From: Nemertoderma westbladi
Taxonomy: Eukaryota; Xenacoelomorpha; Nemertodermatida; Nemertodermatidae
Reading direction: 5' to 3'
DNA length: 64,000 bases
Assembly: GCA_032718475.1 (NCBI GenBank)
Contig: JAUCBJ010005321.1
Span: forward strand, 1-64,000
The notes beneath the pieces were generated by a model. That model did no database searches. It saw nothing but the letters and a program-made list of their open reading frames with translations, and was not told the DNA's origin. Both the position numbers and the translations under genes were made by a program. Positions 43,946 through 54,959 of the stretch are shown here, piece by piece. Within the stretch, counting starts at the first letter, position 1. Every line of letters starts with the position of its first letter.

Positions 43946-46900
43946 TTACGTTATGGAGTCCCTAGATGTTTGAAGGATTAGGGAGGTGGTCGTGGGAAGA
44001 GAATCTTGCCTTCCACAGTTTCCGGAGAGTCCTCCATTCCCTTCCGATAAACACAAACGACCGACTGGGTGATTGAGTCGCTGCATCCTGAATACAATTC
44101 CAGGTTTCCTCTTCGTCCTGGAATAGTGACGATAGAAACATCGCTCAAAGTATATGACGGCGTCACAAAGCCGATTCCAGGAGCTATAGTGGTCCGTCGC
44201 TCTCTGCAGGAGAGGTGAGAGTCCCTGCGAGACGTCTGATGTTCCAGAGCTCCAATCGCTCTCTCTGATCTTCATGAAGGATCCACTCGCGGAGGGGAGG
44301 CCCAGATCCACGGCGTCGTCCCTGGCAACATGTAATACCGACAGATCTATCCCGGGTTCAAATAACTCCGATCCACCCGTCCGGGTTTCAGGTTCGACTT
44401 TCTCCGCTCCCTTGGCTGGTCTAATCTCAGTCGGAGTAAGATGGGGAGGCCATTCATTCTCCTTACTCAGGAAGTCGGGTTCACCTAACCGGTCTATAGT
44501 ATCTGTCAGTTCTTGAGGAGTTGCTCCTCTGGAAGCGATGTCTGTTGGATTAAACTTCTTGGGGCAATATCTCCATTGATCTACATTGGAGCTAAGATTG
44601 TCATTATCTGAGGAGTGTGGTGTTCCCTCAGTTGGGTCGTCTCCCTCACTAGTATCATCTTCCCATTTACTCCGCTGGCAGACGCGATCTTGAAGCAGTC
44701 TTTCTCTGAGCGTTCTACGGGAAGGTCCAGTAAGGTACCAACCTACTCTAGTTCTTACCGCATAGGGCTGAAGTGGTTGCGGTTGAGCAGGTCGTTTCTC
44801 TAATGTCTCCAGCGCCTCATGCGCGTTTTGGCCGATGAGTATTTGCACTCCAGGATAATCAGTCTGGAATCGAGGTATGTTAAGATGTTGGATGCTCTCA
44901 TCCTCGTCCCAATTATAAAGGTCTGCTTGAGTAGTAGCGAAGTTCTTTATAGCCACCATTTTCACTGACCTGATGCTATGTTCTCCTAGTTCGTCCTGGG
45001 GGGTGGACAACTCACATATATAATAGTCGGCAGCTACAGTAGAATTCCAAACCTGCATGATCCCTGACAGGTTTAGCTTGGTTCGGAACTTGGGTTGTCC
45101 AGCAAAGATGACTTCGGCTAGTTCCCTATCGATGAATGTTCCTGTGCTACCGGAGTCCAGGAGGGCGTTCACTATATAGCTCTTCTGAGGTCCGTGGACC
45201 CGTAACTGGACTACAGGAAATTCTCGGATTCCTATATTGGAAGTTGGCGCTTTCCAAGATGGTTGTTGATCGGAAGTAGTTAAGGTAAGGTCGCTGTCTG
45301 TGTCTTTCTCATACACAAGTGCTCGATACACTGCGGTGGTGTTTATTAGGTAACAGGATTCGTTTTGGTCGGAGAACTCGTCCGTATAGAATCCTTCCAT
45401 CTCAGATTGATCAGTGTCGTTCACATCACTGAATTGGACATGTAGTTCGGACTCACTTACCTGACTCGGGCTGTTTCGTTCGAATTCCGTGTGCAACAAG
45501 ATATGATGTTTTGCGCCGCACTTTGCACACCTTGCGTCGGAGTTACAGGTTCGCCGTTGGTGTCCTCGTCTGAGGCAATTATAACACAACCGCTTATCCC
45601 ACATGACTTCACGTCTATCCTCGAGTGATTTCCTCAGGAATTTATCACACGCATTTAAACGGTGGGGCCCGTCGCACAGCACACATTTCGGCTTGATGTT
45701 ACTTACTTTAACCTGTGCTATGTGGTGCACACTTGTTCTTTCCTCGGGCTTTCTCACCTGAATTCTTTTAGGAGACGTAGGAAGGGTTTTTTGTACCGGT
45801 TCCCTTCTGTCATTGGGTCGAGACTTGGATTTACTTACCTGTTCTTTAGGCATTTTATTGACATAATAAGGCCTGTCAGTGTCTTTCCCGCTGTCCTCTC
45901 CTTGAGAGGTTTGGCTTTCACCGTCGTCGGTATAACATACTGGTGTTACCCTTCTCCTAGAAACGGGTTTCTCACTTACCTTGTTTTCCAATGTCTTCTC
46001 TCTGGACTGCCTTAGGAGCTGTAATTTCACTTCTCTATCTAAGAATGACATGAGATCAGTCATGGTAGGGTCTCGTCGTTGTTGTTCCATCATATATAAC
46101 ACCTTCTTATCCCAGCGTGTACCTACTCCACCCTTGGGCAAAGCAGATGCTAAGGCTCTTACAACCATAGAATTCTGGTATTCATGAGACTTACCTAGCC
46201 AATCTAATTGTCTACAGATCTCCTGAATCTCATCGGAAAACTCTATAATCCCGCTGCTAAGAAACTTTCGGGGCGCCATTAATTTTGCATACAAATACCC
46301 AGCTATGTCATTCCTATTACCATACCTGATGTTTAGTGTATCCCAAACTTGTCTTAATCCATCTGGATGTCCAATAAATTTTAACGCCATTAACTTGGGA
46401 GATCCTTCCAAGCACTCGATGAGGTATCTAAGTTTTTCTCCATTAGATAGTACAGAGTTCTGTATGTTATCTTTGTAATATTCATTAAAAGGTAACCATT
46501 TCATCTCATCTCCATTGAACTTGACGATCTCTCCCACCTTTACCGCTTGCCGGGCTTCGGTTCTAGCCATTTGACGCGTAAAACTTTCTTGGGCCATCGT
46601 GCTATTTAATATCGAGTTATCGGTATATAAATTCCTCGGATTATGATCAGTTCCATAGGGAATATCATTACAAACAGGTCTATAATTACCCTTAATAGGG
46701 TTCACTATAGGAGTTTCTACTTCGCTAGCAGTATAGATGCGTGTAGGCTCCACACCTTGCGCATGAGATACTTCAGACCTAACGGGTTGACACATTGTTA
46801 CAGAGGGTGGTGGTATACCCTTTTGGGTGTTTACTAATTTATCGCGTTCAAGCGCGATACTTTGCTGCACTTCTTGCAACTCTAGCCTACTTTCCCTCAC

Positions 46901-48172
46901 TGTTCCCTTTAAATGTTGGACAGTCCCTTCCAACTCTCGGACCTGTTGGGAAGAGCGTATCCGATTCTCCTTCATCTCTCCAAGGAGAATATCCATCCCC
47001 CGCCATCTCTCGTCTACCCAATCAACCGCCGAAACGGGATCCGCCAACGTCGTAGCGGGCAGACAAGGGACAACGGGCGACAAATTCGGAATATTTCGCT
47101 CGGGGTCCAGAACCTGAACTGTCTCTCGGGCAGTTCTACGGGGCACAGGTAGCTTAGTGCTATGTAGAGGGAATTTATAGGTAGCTTCAGGGAGCACAGA
47201 TGTATCTACCACCGTAGGAGTGATTTCAAGAACAGGCCTACTTATTTCAGGCTCATCCACTATAGTAGGGAGTCTTTCTATTTTAATTATTTGGTCTGTG
47301 GGCTCTGTACTACCTAAGTTGGTGTTATTTAGCTGCCTTCTAACAGCTGGAGGCAAATCAGGCAATTTCTGACGGTAGAATGTTCTTTTACGTCTACTTG
47401 GACGAGATCTATTTCCCTTGCCTTCAGTATCGGTGGTATCGCCTTCCTCCGATGATGTATATCCCTGTCTTTTGGGAGTAGATCGACTCATCATCTGCAT
47501 ATTACTAGCTGTTAACTGTTTATTGAAGTTGTCTTGCCTCTCTTGAAGATTTTCCAACTCTAGTTGGGTTGCCTCTTCAGATGCTCTCCGTTCTGCTTCC
47601 GCCACCGCTGCCGCTTTTACCTCTGCCGCTGCCGCTTTTGCTTCTGCCTTTGCTTCTGCTGCTGCTGCTGTTGCCTTTGCCTCTGCTTCTGCTGCTGCCG
47701 CTGTGGCCTTTGCCTCTGCTTCTGCTGCTGCCGCTGTTGCTTTTGCCTCTGCTTCTGCTGCTGCTTTTGTTGCCTTTGCCTCTGCTTCTGCTGCTGCCAC
47801 CTTTGCCTCTGCCGCTGCTTCTGCCAAGGTCGCTTTTCTTTCCGCTTCTGCCACTGCTGCTATCTTTCTGTCTTCTATACGTTTTTTTCTCACTTGTTCT
47901 TCTTGTTCTCTAGCGATGCGGAGTTGTTCATCGAATTTAGCTTGGTTCGCCGCTAACCTATCCACATCAATCGCATCTAACACGAGTTTGGCTCCTTCGC
48001 TATTAGGGCTAAGTCCCTCTAGCCTTCTCCTCAACTCTTCATCTCCCAAAAAACGCTGATAGTCTGACAGATAGATGTCAATGGCATCCTTCTTATGCGG
48101 TTTCTCTGCCGTCGCTTCACTCTCCGTTGTATCTAGTAGACTGTCTGACAGGTTCTGCTTTGCGTCAGACAT
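43946..48172 (-). CDS. gag: A2 Gag-protease fusion ORF lacking RT and integrase
   Basis: An intact 1,408-codon ORF. Residues about 118-200 form an alanine/lysine/glutamate coiled coil of repeated AEAEAKATAAA units. The Gag core follows (about residues 555-730), then zinc knuckles (CVLCDGPHRLNACD, CYNCLRRGHQRRTC, CAKCGAKHH, about 835-895) and the aspartic protease motif LLDSGSTGTFID near residue 1000. At about residue 1190 (near 44600) the sequence jumps from the linker to the post-RNase H segment DIASRGATPQEL. At about residue 1352 (near 44115) it jumps to the DUF5641-like tail. Catalytic residues of reverse transcriptase, RNase H and integrase are therefore absent. It could still supply particle protein and protease. 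The N-terminus also lacks about 297 codons found in A1. Confidence 0.88.
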   Translation of the reverse strand: MSDAKQNLSDSLLDTTESEATAEKPHKKDAIDIYLSDYQRFLGDEELRRRLEGLSPNSEGAKLVLDAIDVDRLAANQAKFDEQLRIAREQEEQVRKKRIEDRKIAAVAEAERKATLAEAAAEAKVAAAEAEAKATKAAAEAEAKATAAAAEAEAKATAAAAEAEAKATAAAAEAKAEAKAAAAEVKAAAVAEAERRASEEATQLELENLQERQDNFNKQLTASNMQMMSRSTPKRQGYTSSEEGDTTDTEGKGNRSRPSRRKRTFYRQKLPDLPPAVRRQLNNTNLGSTEPTDQIIKIERLPTIVDEPEISRPVLEITPTVVDTSVLPEATYKFPLHSTKLPVPRRTARETVQVLDPERNIPNLSPVVPCLPATTLADPVSAVDWVDERWRGMDILLGEMKENRIRSSQQVRELEGTVQHLKGTVRESRLELQEVQQSIALERDKLVNTQKGIPPPSVTMCQPVRSEVSHAQGVEPTRIYTASEVETPIVNPIKGNYRPVCNDIPYGTDHNPRNLYTDNSILNSTMAQESFTRQMARTEARQAVKVGEIVKFNGDEMKWLPFNEYYKDNIQNSVLSNGEKLRYLIECLEGSPKLMALKFIGHPDGLRQVWDTLNIRYGNRNDIAGYLYAKLMAPRKFLSSGIIEFSDEIQEICRQLDWLGKSHEYQNSMVVRALASALPKGGVGTRWDKKVLYMMEQQRRDPTMTDLMSFLDREVKLQLLRQSREKTLENKVSEKPVSRRRVTPVCYTDDGESQTSQGEDSGKDTDRPYYVNKMPKEQVSKSKSRPNDRREPVQKTLPTSPKRIQVRKPEERTSVHHIAQVKVSNIKPKCVLCDGPHRLNACDKFLRKSLEDRREVMWDKRLCYNCLRRGHQRRTCNSDARCAKCGAKHHILLHTEFERNSPSQVSESELHVQFSDVNDTDQSEMEGFYTDEFSDQNESCYLINTTAVYRALVYEKDTDSDLTLTTSDQQPSWKAPTSNIGIREFPVVQLRVHGPQKSYIVNALLDSGSTGTFIDRELAEVIFAGQPKFRTKLNLSGIMQVWNSTVAADYYICELSTPQDELGEHSIRSVKMVAIKNFATTQADLYNWDEDESIQHLNIPRFQTDYPGVQILIGQNAHEALETLEKRPAQPQPLQPYAVRTRVGWYLTGPSRRTLRERLLQDRVCQRSKWEDDTSEGDDPTEGTPHSSDNDNLSSNVDQWRYCPKKFNPTDIASRGATPQELTDTIDRLGEPDFLSKENEWPPHLTPTEIRPAKGAEKVEPETRTGGSELFEPGIDLSVLHVARDDAVDLGLPSASGSFMKIRESDWSSGTSDVSQGLSPLLQRATDHYSSWNRLCDAVIYFERCFYRHYSRTKRKPGIVFRMQRLNHPVGRLCLSEGNGGLSGNCGRQDSLPTTTSLILQTSRDSIT

Positions 48173-48307
48173 GTTTGTGTGTACAGTTGAATGTCTACTG
48201 CTGTATTACAGTCTGAGCAAGTCTAGTAACTCAGTATTAACTGATAGCCTAGTAATTAATTACCGGTACTGCTACTCAGTGTAGCGTGATATATATAATA
48301 TATTAGA

Positions 48308-48544
48308 ATACCGGTATGCTTATAGTATATATAACTATTATTACAGACTAGGTTTATCACAGAATACCGGTATAATTTTAGCACAAATATATATAAATAT
48401 ATAATAGGCCTATCGGGAATACCGGTATACAGCTTACAGTTTGTAGTATATATAATTCTGGACTAGAATTAATTACAAGTACCGGTATAATTTCAGCCTA
48501 GATTTATAGAAATAAGATAATAGGCCTATCGTAAATACCGGTAT
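48308..48544. repeat. Array of the palindrome ATACCGGTAT, 55-60 bp spacing
   Basis: Copies at 48308-48317, 48364-48373, 48419-48428, 48479-48488 (GTACCGGTAT) and 48535-48544. Spacings are 56, 55, 60 and 56 bases. The intervening sequence is AT-rich and partly similar, so this is a degenerate tandem repeat with a conserved core. A1 has three copies at 3823-3952. Confidence 0.85.
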
Positions 48545-49479
48545 ATCAATTATTTTAGAATAATTGAATTTCTGAACTTTAGGGTTACTTGGTTACTTTA
48601 ACTTACTTTATTACCGTTATTTAAGCAGTAATCCAACTGATATTGAGACCTAATGGTTTTATGGTATGCCTACTATTTATAAATCGTTGGATTTGATTTA
48701 TAATATATATACCCGTTTAATGGGTTTTGTCTATGTTTGAAATAAATGTTATTATTTCTGGGGAGTAATCACTACACAAAGCGGTGCGCTTTCAGTGAAG
48801 TGTTACGTATAGGACACTAAAACAAATAATTCTAATTTACCTAAGTTACTTAATACTACAAATTACGTACAATTCGGGTTGAGATTACAATCTCTAAATA
48901 AACACAAAAATTTACAAAAACACAAATACGAATTTTTAGGGTATTTTTACAAGAAGTCTACAAACCAGCCTAACAAAGGGTTAGAATACCGGTTATTACA
49001 ACGGACAGGGTACTACGGTATTTGAAATAATAAGTAGTAGTAAATACACTGCGTTGTCTAGATAGGAAAATACCACCGCCTGACGACCTATAGCCGTATC
49101 GCTATAGGTTCTACGTTATGTATCACGGAGTGTTCCTACCTAGAAGTTAATAGAGCTAATCGAATGTGCCTATCAACCACTTTACAACACAAATATAATG
49201 CCTACACTAATTACTTCGGAAAGCACTGTACACTAAACCCTAAATTAGGTACAAGTACTTGTACAACAGATAATCAGTAGTTAAATATACTTGGACAGCT
49301 AAAAGAACCACGGCATCTGCTGGAGTGACCGATGCACAAAATCACCAGTCTTTACCTACGCCGAGCAGCCCGTGTAGTACCGGGGTTAATTTAACTATAA
49401 CGGTATGTATAACAAACACAATTACTGTAGGAACAAACTTGGGGAATGAATGTTGCGGATAATCGCATAAACTCTGAAT

Positions 49480-50060
49480 AATAAATATTACGCTACGCGT
49501 ACAAACTACTCAAACAAAATACAGACCGAACACTGACAGACTACTATCAAGCCTAAACAAACTACGGTATATGCAGACTCCGAAATGATTAGGGAGTATG
49601 CGCTCTAACCCAGTAGTGCGACTTATTCTTTAGTTGGGGGATTACCTTACAGCGTTCGCTGCCCCTACTGCCTAATCGTACTTAATCGGACAGATGATCT
49701 ACACACGCGGCAATCCGTTCAGACCTAATAACAGCCAGACAACTATCCAGCCTACAAATTATTTAAATAAAATTATACGCTACCCGTACAGACTTACACA
49801 AACAAAGTACAGACCAAACGATGGCAGACTACTCTCAAGCCTAAATAAACTACAGGACATGCAGACTCCGAAATGATTAGGGAGTATGCGCTCTAACCCA
49901 GTAGTGCGACTTATTCTTTAGTTGGGGGTTTACCTTACAGTGTTCACTGCCCCTACTGCCTAATCGTACTTAATCGGACAGGTGATCTACACACACTGCA
50001 ATTCGTTCGGACTTAACAGCAATCAGACAACAGCTCAGCCTACAAATCGTCTGTACTATC
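49480..50060. repeat. Tandem duplication of about 288 bp in the A2 leader
   Basis: GCAGACTCCGAAATGATTAG occurs at 49573 and again at 49861, with similar sequence continuing on both sides. A1 has this block once (about 2620-2900), so the duplication arose in the A2 lineage or was lost in A1. Confidence 0.8.
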
Positions 50061-50344
50061 TGATCAGGCTTACACGCCTTCTGTTCAATACTGGCCTACA
50101 AATAAATAAAACTTGACAGAAATAAGTAAACCATATAAAGGTATAAGGGGTGATCAATCCCTAATCCCTTAAACAGCCTACCGGTATGCAATAATCAAAT
50201 CGAATAATACTAGTGTACTTATACTGAAGTACCAGTTAGAACAGTTAGGCCTACTGACCTACAGAGTGTACCGGTTCAGGTTTACCGGTTGACCGGTACT
50301 TTCAACTTTATTGCTCACTGCAACAAAGAAGCTATATCCTTTAA

Positions 50345-51540
50345 TGTTCGCGCTTTCAGACCTTTGGCAGTTTAACCCGCCAAATTAAGATGTCTTCTAG
50401 ATATTAAATCGCTTTTTAGCCTATGACAAGTATTTGATTCACTACACTAGTCGAAACCAATCCGTGCGCGACCATTCACCCGCTGGATATTCCCGGGAGA
50501 TTGGGTTCGACGGTTTAATTTTTGTTGCTATGTAAGCCTAATGTATTATTCGACTGACAGTATTATATAATCTCTGACAATATTATTCACCTTAGGTAAT
50601 ATTAACAGTTCCTTTAGGACGTGGCGCTTTATCTACTTAAACAGAGTTATGACTTAAACTACTCACAACGATATGGCTTAATTATAATTCACATATATGG
50701 CGCATTCTTTAGGAATGCTTCTTTAACAGACTCACTCATACACAATGCTGCACAATACTGCACACTAATCTGCCGATCTTCACTGATTTTAGTCACACAT
50801 AAAAGGAACACAGACTGACTCATGTAGGGTCTATCAAATAACATTAGATTCACTTCAAACCACTTTAACATAAGTCACAATCGTTTATCTGTAACCTTTC
50901 TCTCTTACCTTCGGTATATCAAGAATATTGGGTGTCGGGGTTATTTCTCGTTATTCCAATATAATAATTCATCAACAAATATAATGAATAACCGACAACA
51001 AATAGCAGTATGCAATATTCACAAAGCCAGTTATGCAGTACTGCAGTATGCAGTGATTACGAAATTGCAGAGTGTTTGTTTCGTCAGTTAAAGGATATAT
51101 GTCCTTGTAATTAAACCTACTAGTGTTGAGCTAAAAAGCATAAAACATAAAACACTAAAAGCCGTTCTTTCGTGGCTTTGAAAAACTCGTGACTACTGCT
51201 CTATACGAGTATACCAACCACTCTTATTCCACGAAGCTCCCGTTCAACACAGAGAAAGAGCAGTGAGATAGGAAATTTTCAGTTCAGTACTCTGTGATTG
51301 GTCAAAATCAAGGCTAACTCAAAATTCTATTGGGAGATACAAAAACAAGGCTATGACGCAACCTCCCTAGGCTTGTTGGCCGATTAAACAGAGCCCAGAT
51401 GCCTGCGTACAGCAAATCAGCCAATAAGCTGGTAACTTGCACTATTTTTAGCTGTAGATCACTTTGAGAGTATTCTTAGCGACTGGGGGGGAACTGGCCA
51501 ACAAGGCAAACGAATCAGTTATCCCACAAAAGCTTTTACA
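50345..51540 (-). repeat. A2 5' LTR
   Basis: 1,196 bases. It differs from 39686-40880 by an extra A near 50837 and a substitution near 50875, by eye. As coding is on the - strand, this is the transcription-initiating LTR. Confidence 0.92.
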
Positions 51541-51545
51541 AATAG
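51541..51545. repeat. Target-site duplication of A2, right copy (AATAG)
   Basis: Matches 39681-39685. Confidence 0.85.
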
Positions 51546-52297
51546 AAATCAAATAACAATTGGACCACACAATTAAAAACTCGCACAATTTTGTACTTAT
51601 TATATCGCTTCAAATTAATTCAACAGTGGATATTTGGGGGAAGGGGGAAGTTACAGTGTGCATTCGGGGGAAGTTTGGTGAACTGCATTTATGCAGTGAA
51701 TCCAAACTTCCCCCTTTGATATATCATATACTTAAGACATGCTAGGGTGACGGGGAAATATTTGTTACTGTCACACTTTGCTTCCATTTATCCTATCCTT
51801 TATTATTACCCCAGTCAGATAAGAGATAATAAATCAGTAAAAACTAAACTAAACTGTCTTTCATGCAAACAAATTTCTAACTAAAGACGGGTGAATGACC
51901 ATGACCATGGAAATAATTTTAAATATAATTGTATATCAACTATTTGGGGAGGCTTACAAGTTAAACCCGAAAACAATTATTTTGTTACATATATAGTAAA
52001 TAACGTTGTATGTTCTTCTTCCTCTCATAATAAAATATAAATGAAATATCTCAGATCGCTATGCCCTGTAACATTTCACAACCAAAATATTTAAGTGTGA
52101 AAAGTGTAGGCCTACCACACTCCGCCCAAACAACCGCAAACGCATAGCCAACAAATTTAACAAAAGGTTACATACATGTTGGGTTCATGACGAGATGAGT
52201 GAAAATTGATCGCGTAATATAAAGTAAAAAATTAAGAGACGGGCTGGCTCTCCTCCACTTTCTTACCCAATGGATATGTTGTTGTAATAATCTAATA
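51546..52297. other. AT-rich non-coding flank with one strong hairpin
   Basis: No supportable gene. The only structure seen is the inverted repeat at 51666-51714, in which GGGGGAAGTTTGG pairs with CCAAACTTCCCCC. A second inner stem, CTGCA/TGCAG, surrounds a short loop. Confidence 0.55.
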
Positions 52298-52630
52298 TTG
52301 GGGCGGCTTTCTCTCGTTTTATCACTTTGTGTGAGTTTAATGGAGTCTAAAAAATCGTGCATTCGTTATTTAGCGGAATTATTATTATTACCAGATTGTC
52401 GATCACGAAGTGGGTGCAATCTACGCTCTATCGCTAATCTATGTAGAATTTATTGTATTAAATCTATTACTGTTAACCAAGTTAATAAGTTAAATTATCT
52501 ACCCTGTAATGATGTGGATAATTGGAAAGTTGAATTGTGCAGAGAAATTATTAATTACCGTTCGGATAATATTCCTGGTTTTACCTCTAGTGAGATTAGT
52601 GATATTCTTAATTACGTAACTACGTGCTAA
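52298..52630 (+). pseudogene. 3' end of a non-LTR retrotransposon ORF
   Basis: A 110-codon open frame whose end (DNWKVELCREIINYRSDNIP, then SSEISDILNYV) resembles the C-terminal WR/K-x-x-x-x-x-E-I-I and D-I-L-N-Y-I-C pattern I associate with the same broad LINE group as the 36391 fragment. It is followed by AT-rich sequence and a GAATAAAATAAATAAA tail near 52743-52758, which could be the element's 3' terminus. The first ATG inside the frame is at about 52340. The assignment rests on memory of family patterns, so it is tentative. Confidence 0.5.
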
Positions 52631-52759
52631 TTACATTCAATATATATTTTTCTCTTTATTTACTTAAACATACTTTCATACATGTGCTGTGCATAGCCTT
52701 TAATTACGTTGTACCGTGTCCGTATGGCACGTGTACGAAATTGAATAAAATAAATAAAT

Positions 52760-53689
52760 TGTCTCACCAACAATGCTATTGCACGTACTAATGCTATTTG
52801 CATGGTGCGAAGTAACGTAATCACCAACAATATAAGTTAAGTTACACAGTAATAATACGGAGTAAAATAGAGAGAAGAAGTTATAGAGAGGTACATTTAT
52901 TGTAGAAATGCACCTGTAGAATAAACTAGTCTCCTAAAACATAATCTTATATACTTCAATAAATTTGCACCAATATCTGACTACTCTCCAATATAGGTTA
53001 CACCTTCACCTGTTGTATACAAATTGCTAGTTACTTCCTCTCAGCCGTGAGTGACCTGGTATTTCCCATATGTACTAATGGTCCCCTTCTATAGTCACGA
53101 ATAACCAAATGCATTGTCCTTACCGTATTATTGCATTCCCACTGTAGTTTATTGCATCATTGTTCGTTCTGCTGATACATATTTAACATTCTAATATGCG
53201 TTCACACCTTTTAGATGGCTTTATAACCGTGTCATACCATCACTCACGCTATAGCCAATAAGTCATCTCCGGTTATTACTCTCATAATCATGTCATTTTT
53301 TGCATTACATGTTCTCGGTTATTCTCGTATATTGGTTTGGGATTACTTCACTAACAGTGCCGCAATGAGGCGATGGCTTAGACTAAGTCTGTAATAGAGA
53401 CTAGACTGTAATATGCTAACAATCAGGGACATTTACAGTGGGCGTAATGGTAAGCATTCTACGAGAACTAATTTAATGCACTGAGAGAAGATATATGTAA
53501 TGTGAACAATGAGAAAAATCAATCAAAAAGGTAAAACAATCGACAAAAATATAACCAAGAGTACTTATTTAACAACAATATGAACAATTCAATATTTAAA
53601 AAAAGAGTGAGAAATATAACAATTTTAAGGAAACAACTAGTTACAGATTAGTAAAAATATGTTTTTTTAATGATGAAACAAAAGTATAA
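52760..53689. other. Non-coding stretch, nothing recognised
   Basis: About 0.9 kb of AT-rich sequence with no open frame of interest, no terminal repeats and no RNA gene that I can see. Confidence 0.5.
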
Positions 53690-54740
53690 TATTTTGATTT
53701 TTTAGTTATAAAATTAGTAGGCAACGAATTCCAGATGGTGGACACCTAAAACACATTGATCTTTGGGAAGAAGTTAGATGGAACAGAGGGATTGTAAAGT
53801 TATCATTAGTTACAGAACGTGTTTAGTAATGGTGGACTGCTGATCGTTTTTTAAATAATTGGCCTAAGATGGATTGTGGGTTAATAGTTTTTGTGTTGAC
53901 GTCGTACATGAATGTGGTAACCTTAAGATCATATAATTTATTGAGAGGTGATTTGTAATGTGAGAAGGTAATACATCGTAAAAGCTTATTTATTTTAATA
54001 GTTAAAGGTTCCAGTGCTGTTGCGTGAGTACTTCCCCAAAGTAATAACGCGTAATTAATGTGTGGGTGTATTAATGAAAAATATAGCTTTTGCAGAATAA
54101 TAAGGGGAACTATATGTCTCAGTTTCAGTTTGAAAAATATACCTGTGGATTTGGCGATTTTTTTAAGTGTGTAGTTTACGTGAGTTTTCCAATCTAGTTT
54201 AGAGTCGATCCATATGTATTTTTGTACATAAGTTGTCGATTGTAATGTCAGGATAGGTTGTTGGGATAGTTTTAGTAAACATTGTAAATTCCGTTTTTTT
54301 GAAGTTCAGCAGTAGGCCCTAGCTTGTTGTCGTTTTTAACCAGTCAAATAGTTTTTCTAATTTTGTATTTGTGTTGATTATTAGCTGATTATAATTTCTA
54401 CGTGAATTTAAAAGTGTTGTGTCGTCTGCTAATACAGTAGAGTGGATAATAGAGAAGTTACAAACTGGTAGCGATCTGGCAGAAAGTTAGAAATTAATTA
54501 GAGTGGAAGACCTCTGATACCATAACATTCGAGTTTATTCAGTAATATTTTATGATCTATGGTATCAAAGGCCTTTTTCAGGTCTTATGTAAACTGCACA
54601 AGCGTTATTGTTGGAGTCTAATATTGTGTGGATTCTTTCAATAATGGAGAGTATAGTGCATGCGTGGTTGAAGTCTTTGGTCGAAAACCATATTGAGAAG
54701 TAGTAATAATTGAGTATTTATCTAAATATGTTTGTAGTTG
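53690..54740 (-). pseudogene. Decayed non-LTR reverse transcriptase (jockey/CR1-like)
   Basis: On the - strand, short blocks in different frames follow the expected order of a LINE reverse transcriptase: SQYGFRPKTSTTHALYS near 54660-54700, KAFDTIDHKILLNKLECYG near 54510-54580, the active-site remnant VLADDTTLL near 54420-54445, LNFKKTEFTMFTK near 54270-54310, and PLNKLYDLKVTTFMYDV near 53895-53945. Several stops and frameshifts separate them, so the copy is old. The motifs differ from both other LINEs in the window. Confidence 0.78.
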
Positions 54741-54959
54741 TTGGGGTCAGATTGACTTTCTTCTTGACGCCGCTTGGAAAACTAACTCGAGCAGCAACCG
54801 TGATTTATTTTTGAACTGTTTTTCCACCAACCAGACTAAAGAATCCAGGATTGTGTTGGATGCTACATTATATGGCACTAACAGTATAGGAGCGGCAATA
54901 ATATCTCGTCTCAGCGAATTAACAATTAATAATAACTAACGGGTGATTAAGTCCGTGTG

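Larger units (their letters stand above)
48173..50344 (-). other. A2 untranslated leader
   Basis: About 2.2 kb from the 5' LTR to the gag start, longer than the A1 leader partly because a block of about 288 bases is tandemly duplicated. The region near the ORF carries a palindrome array. No convincing primer-binding site was found at the LTR junction. A 60-codon open frame at 49694-49876 lies in the duplicated block and is not supported. Confidence 0.7.
39686..51540 (-). mobile_element. Non-autonomous BEL/Pao element, family A copy 2 (A2)
   Basis: An 11.9 kb element with LTRs of 1,195 and 1,196 bp that differ by about two visible changes, flanked by AATAG on both sides. Coding is on the - strand. 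Compared with A1 it has lost about 0.9 kb near the gag start, about 1.8 kb covering reverse transcriptase and RNase H, about 1.4 kb covering the integrase core, and a large part of ORF3/ORF4. The first three deletions keep the reading frame, leaving a 1,408-codon gag-protease ORF. It must have been mobilised by enzymes supplied in trans. Confidence 0.9.

Noticed and set aside
47564-47956. Cysteine- and leucine-rich open frames on the + strand
   Set aside because: They are antisense shadows of the alanine-rich coiled coil in A2 gag.
40881-50344. A2 as a complete autonomous element
   Set aside because: The long intact ORF is misleading: reverse transcriptase YMDD, the RNase H signature and the integrase acidic residues are all missing when compared with A1.
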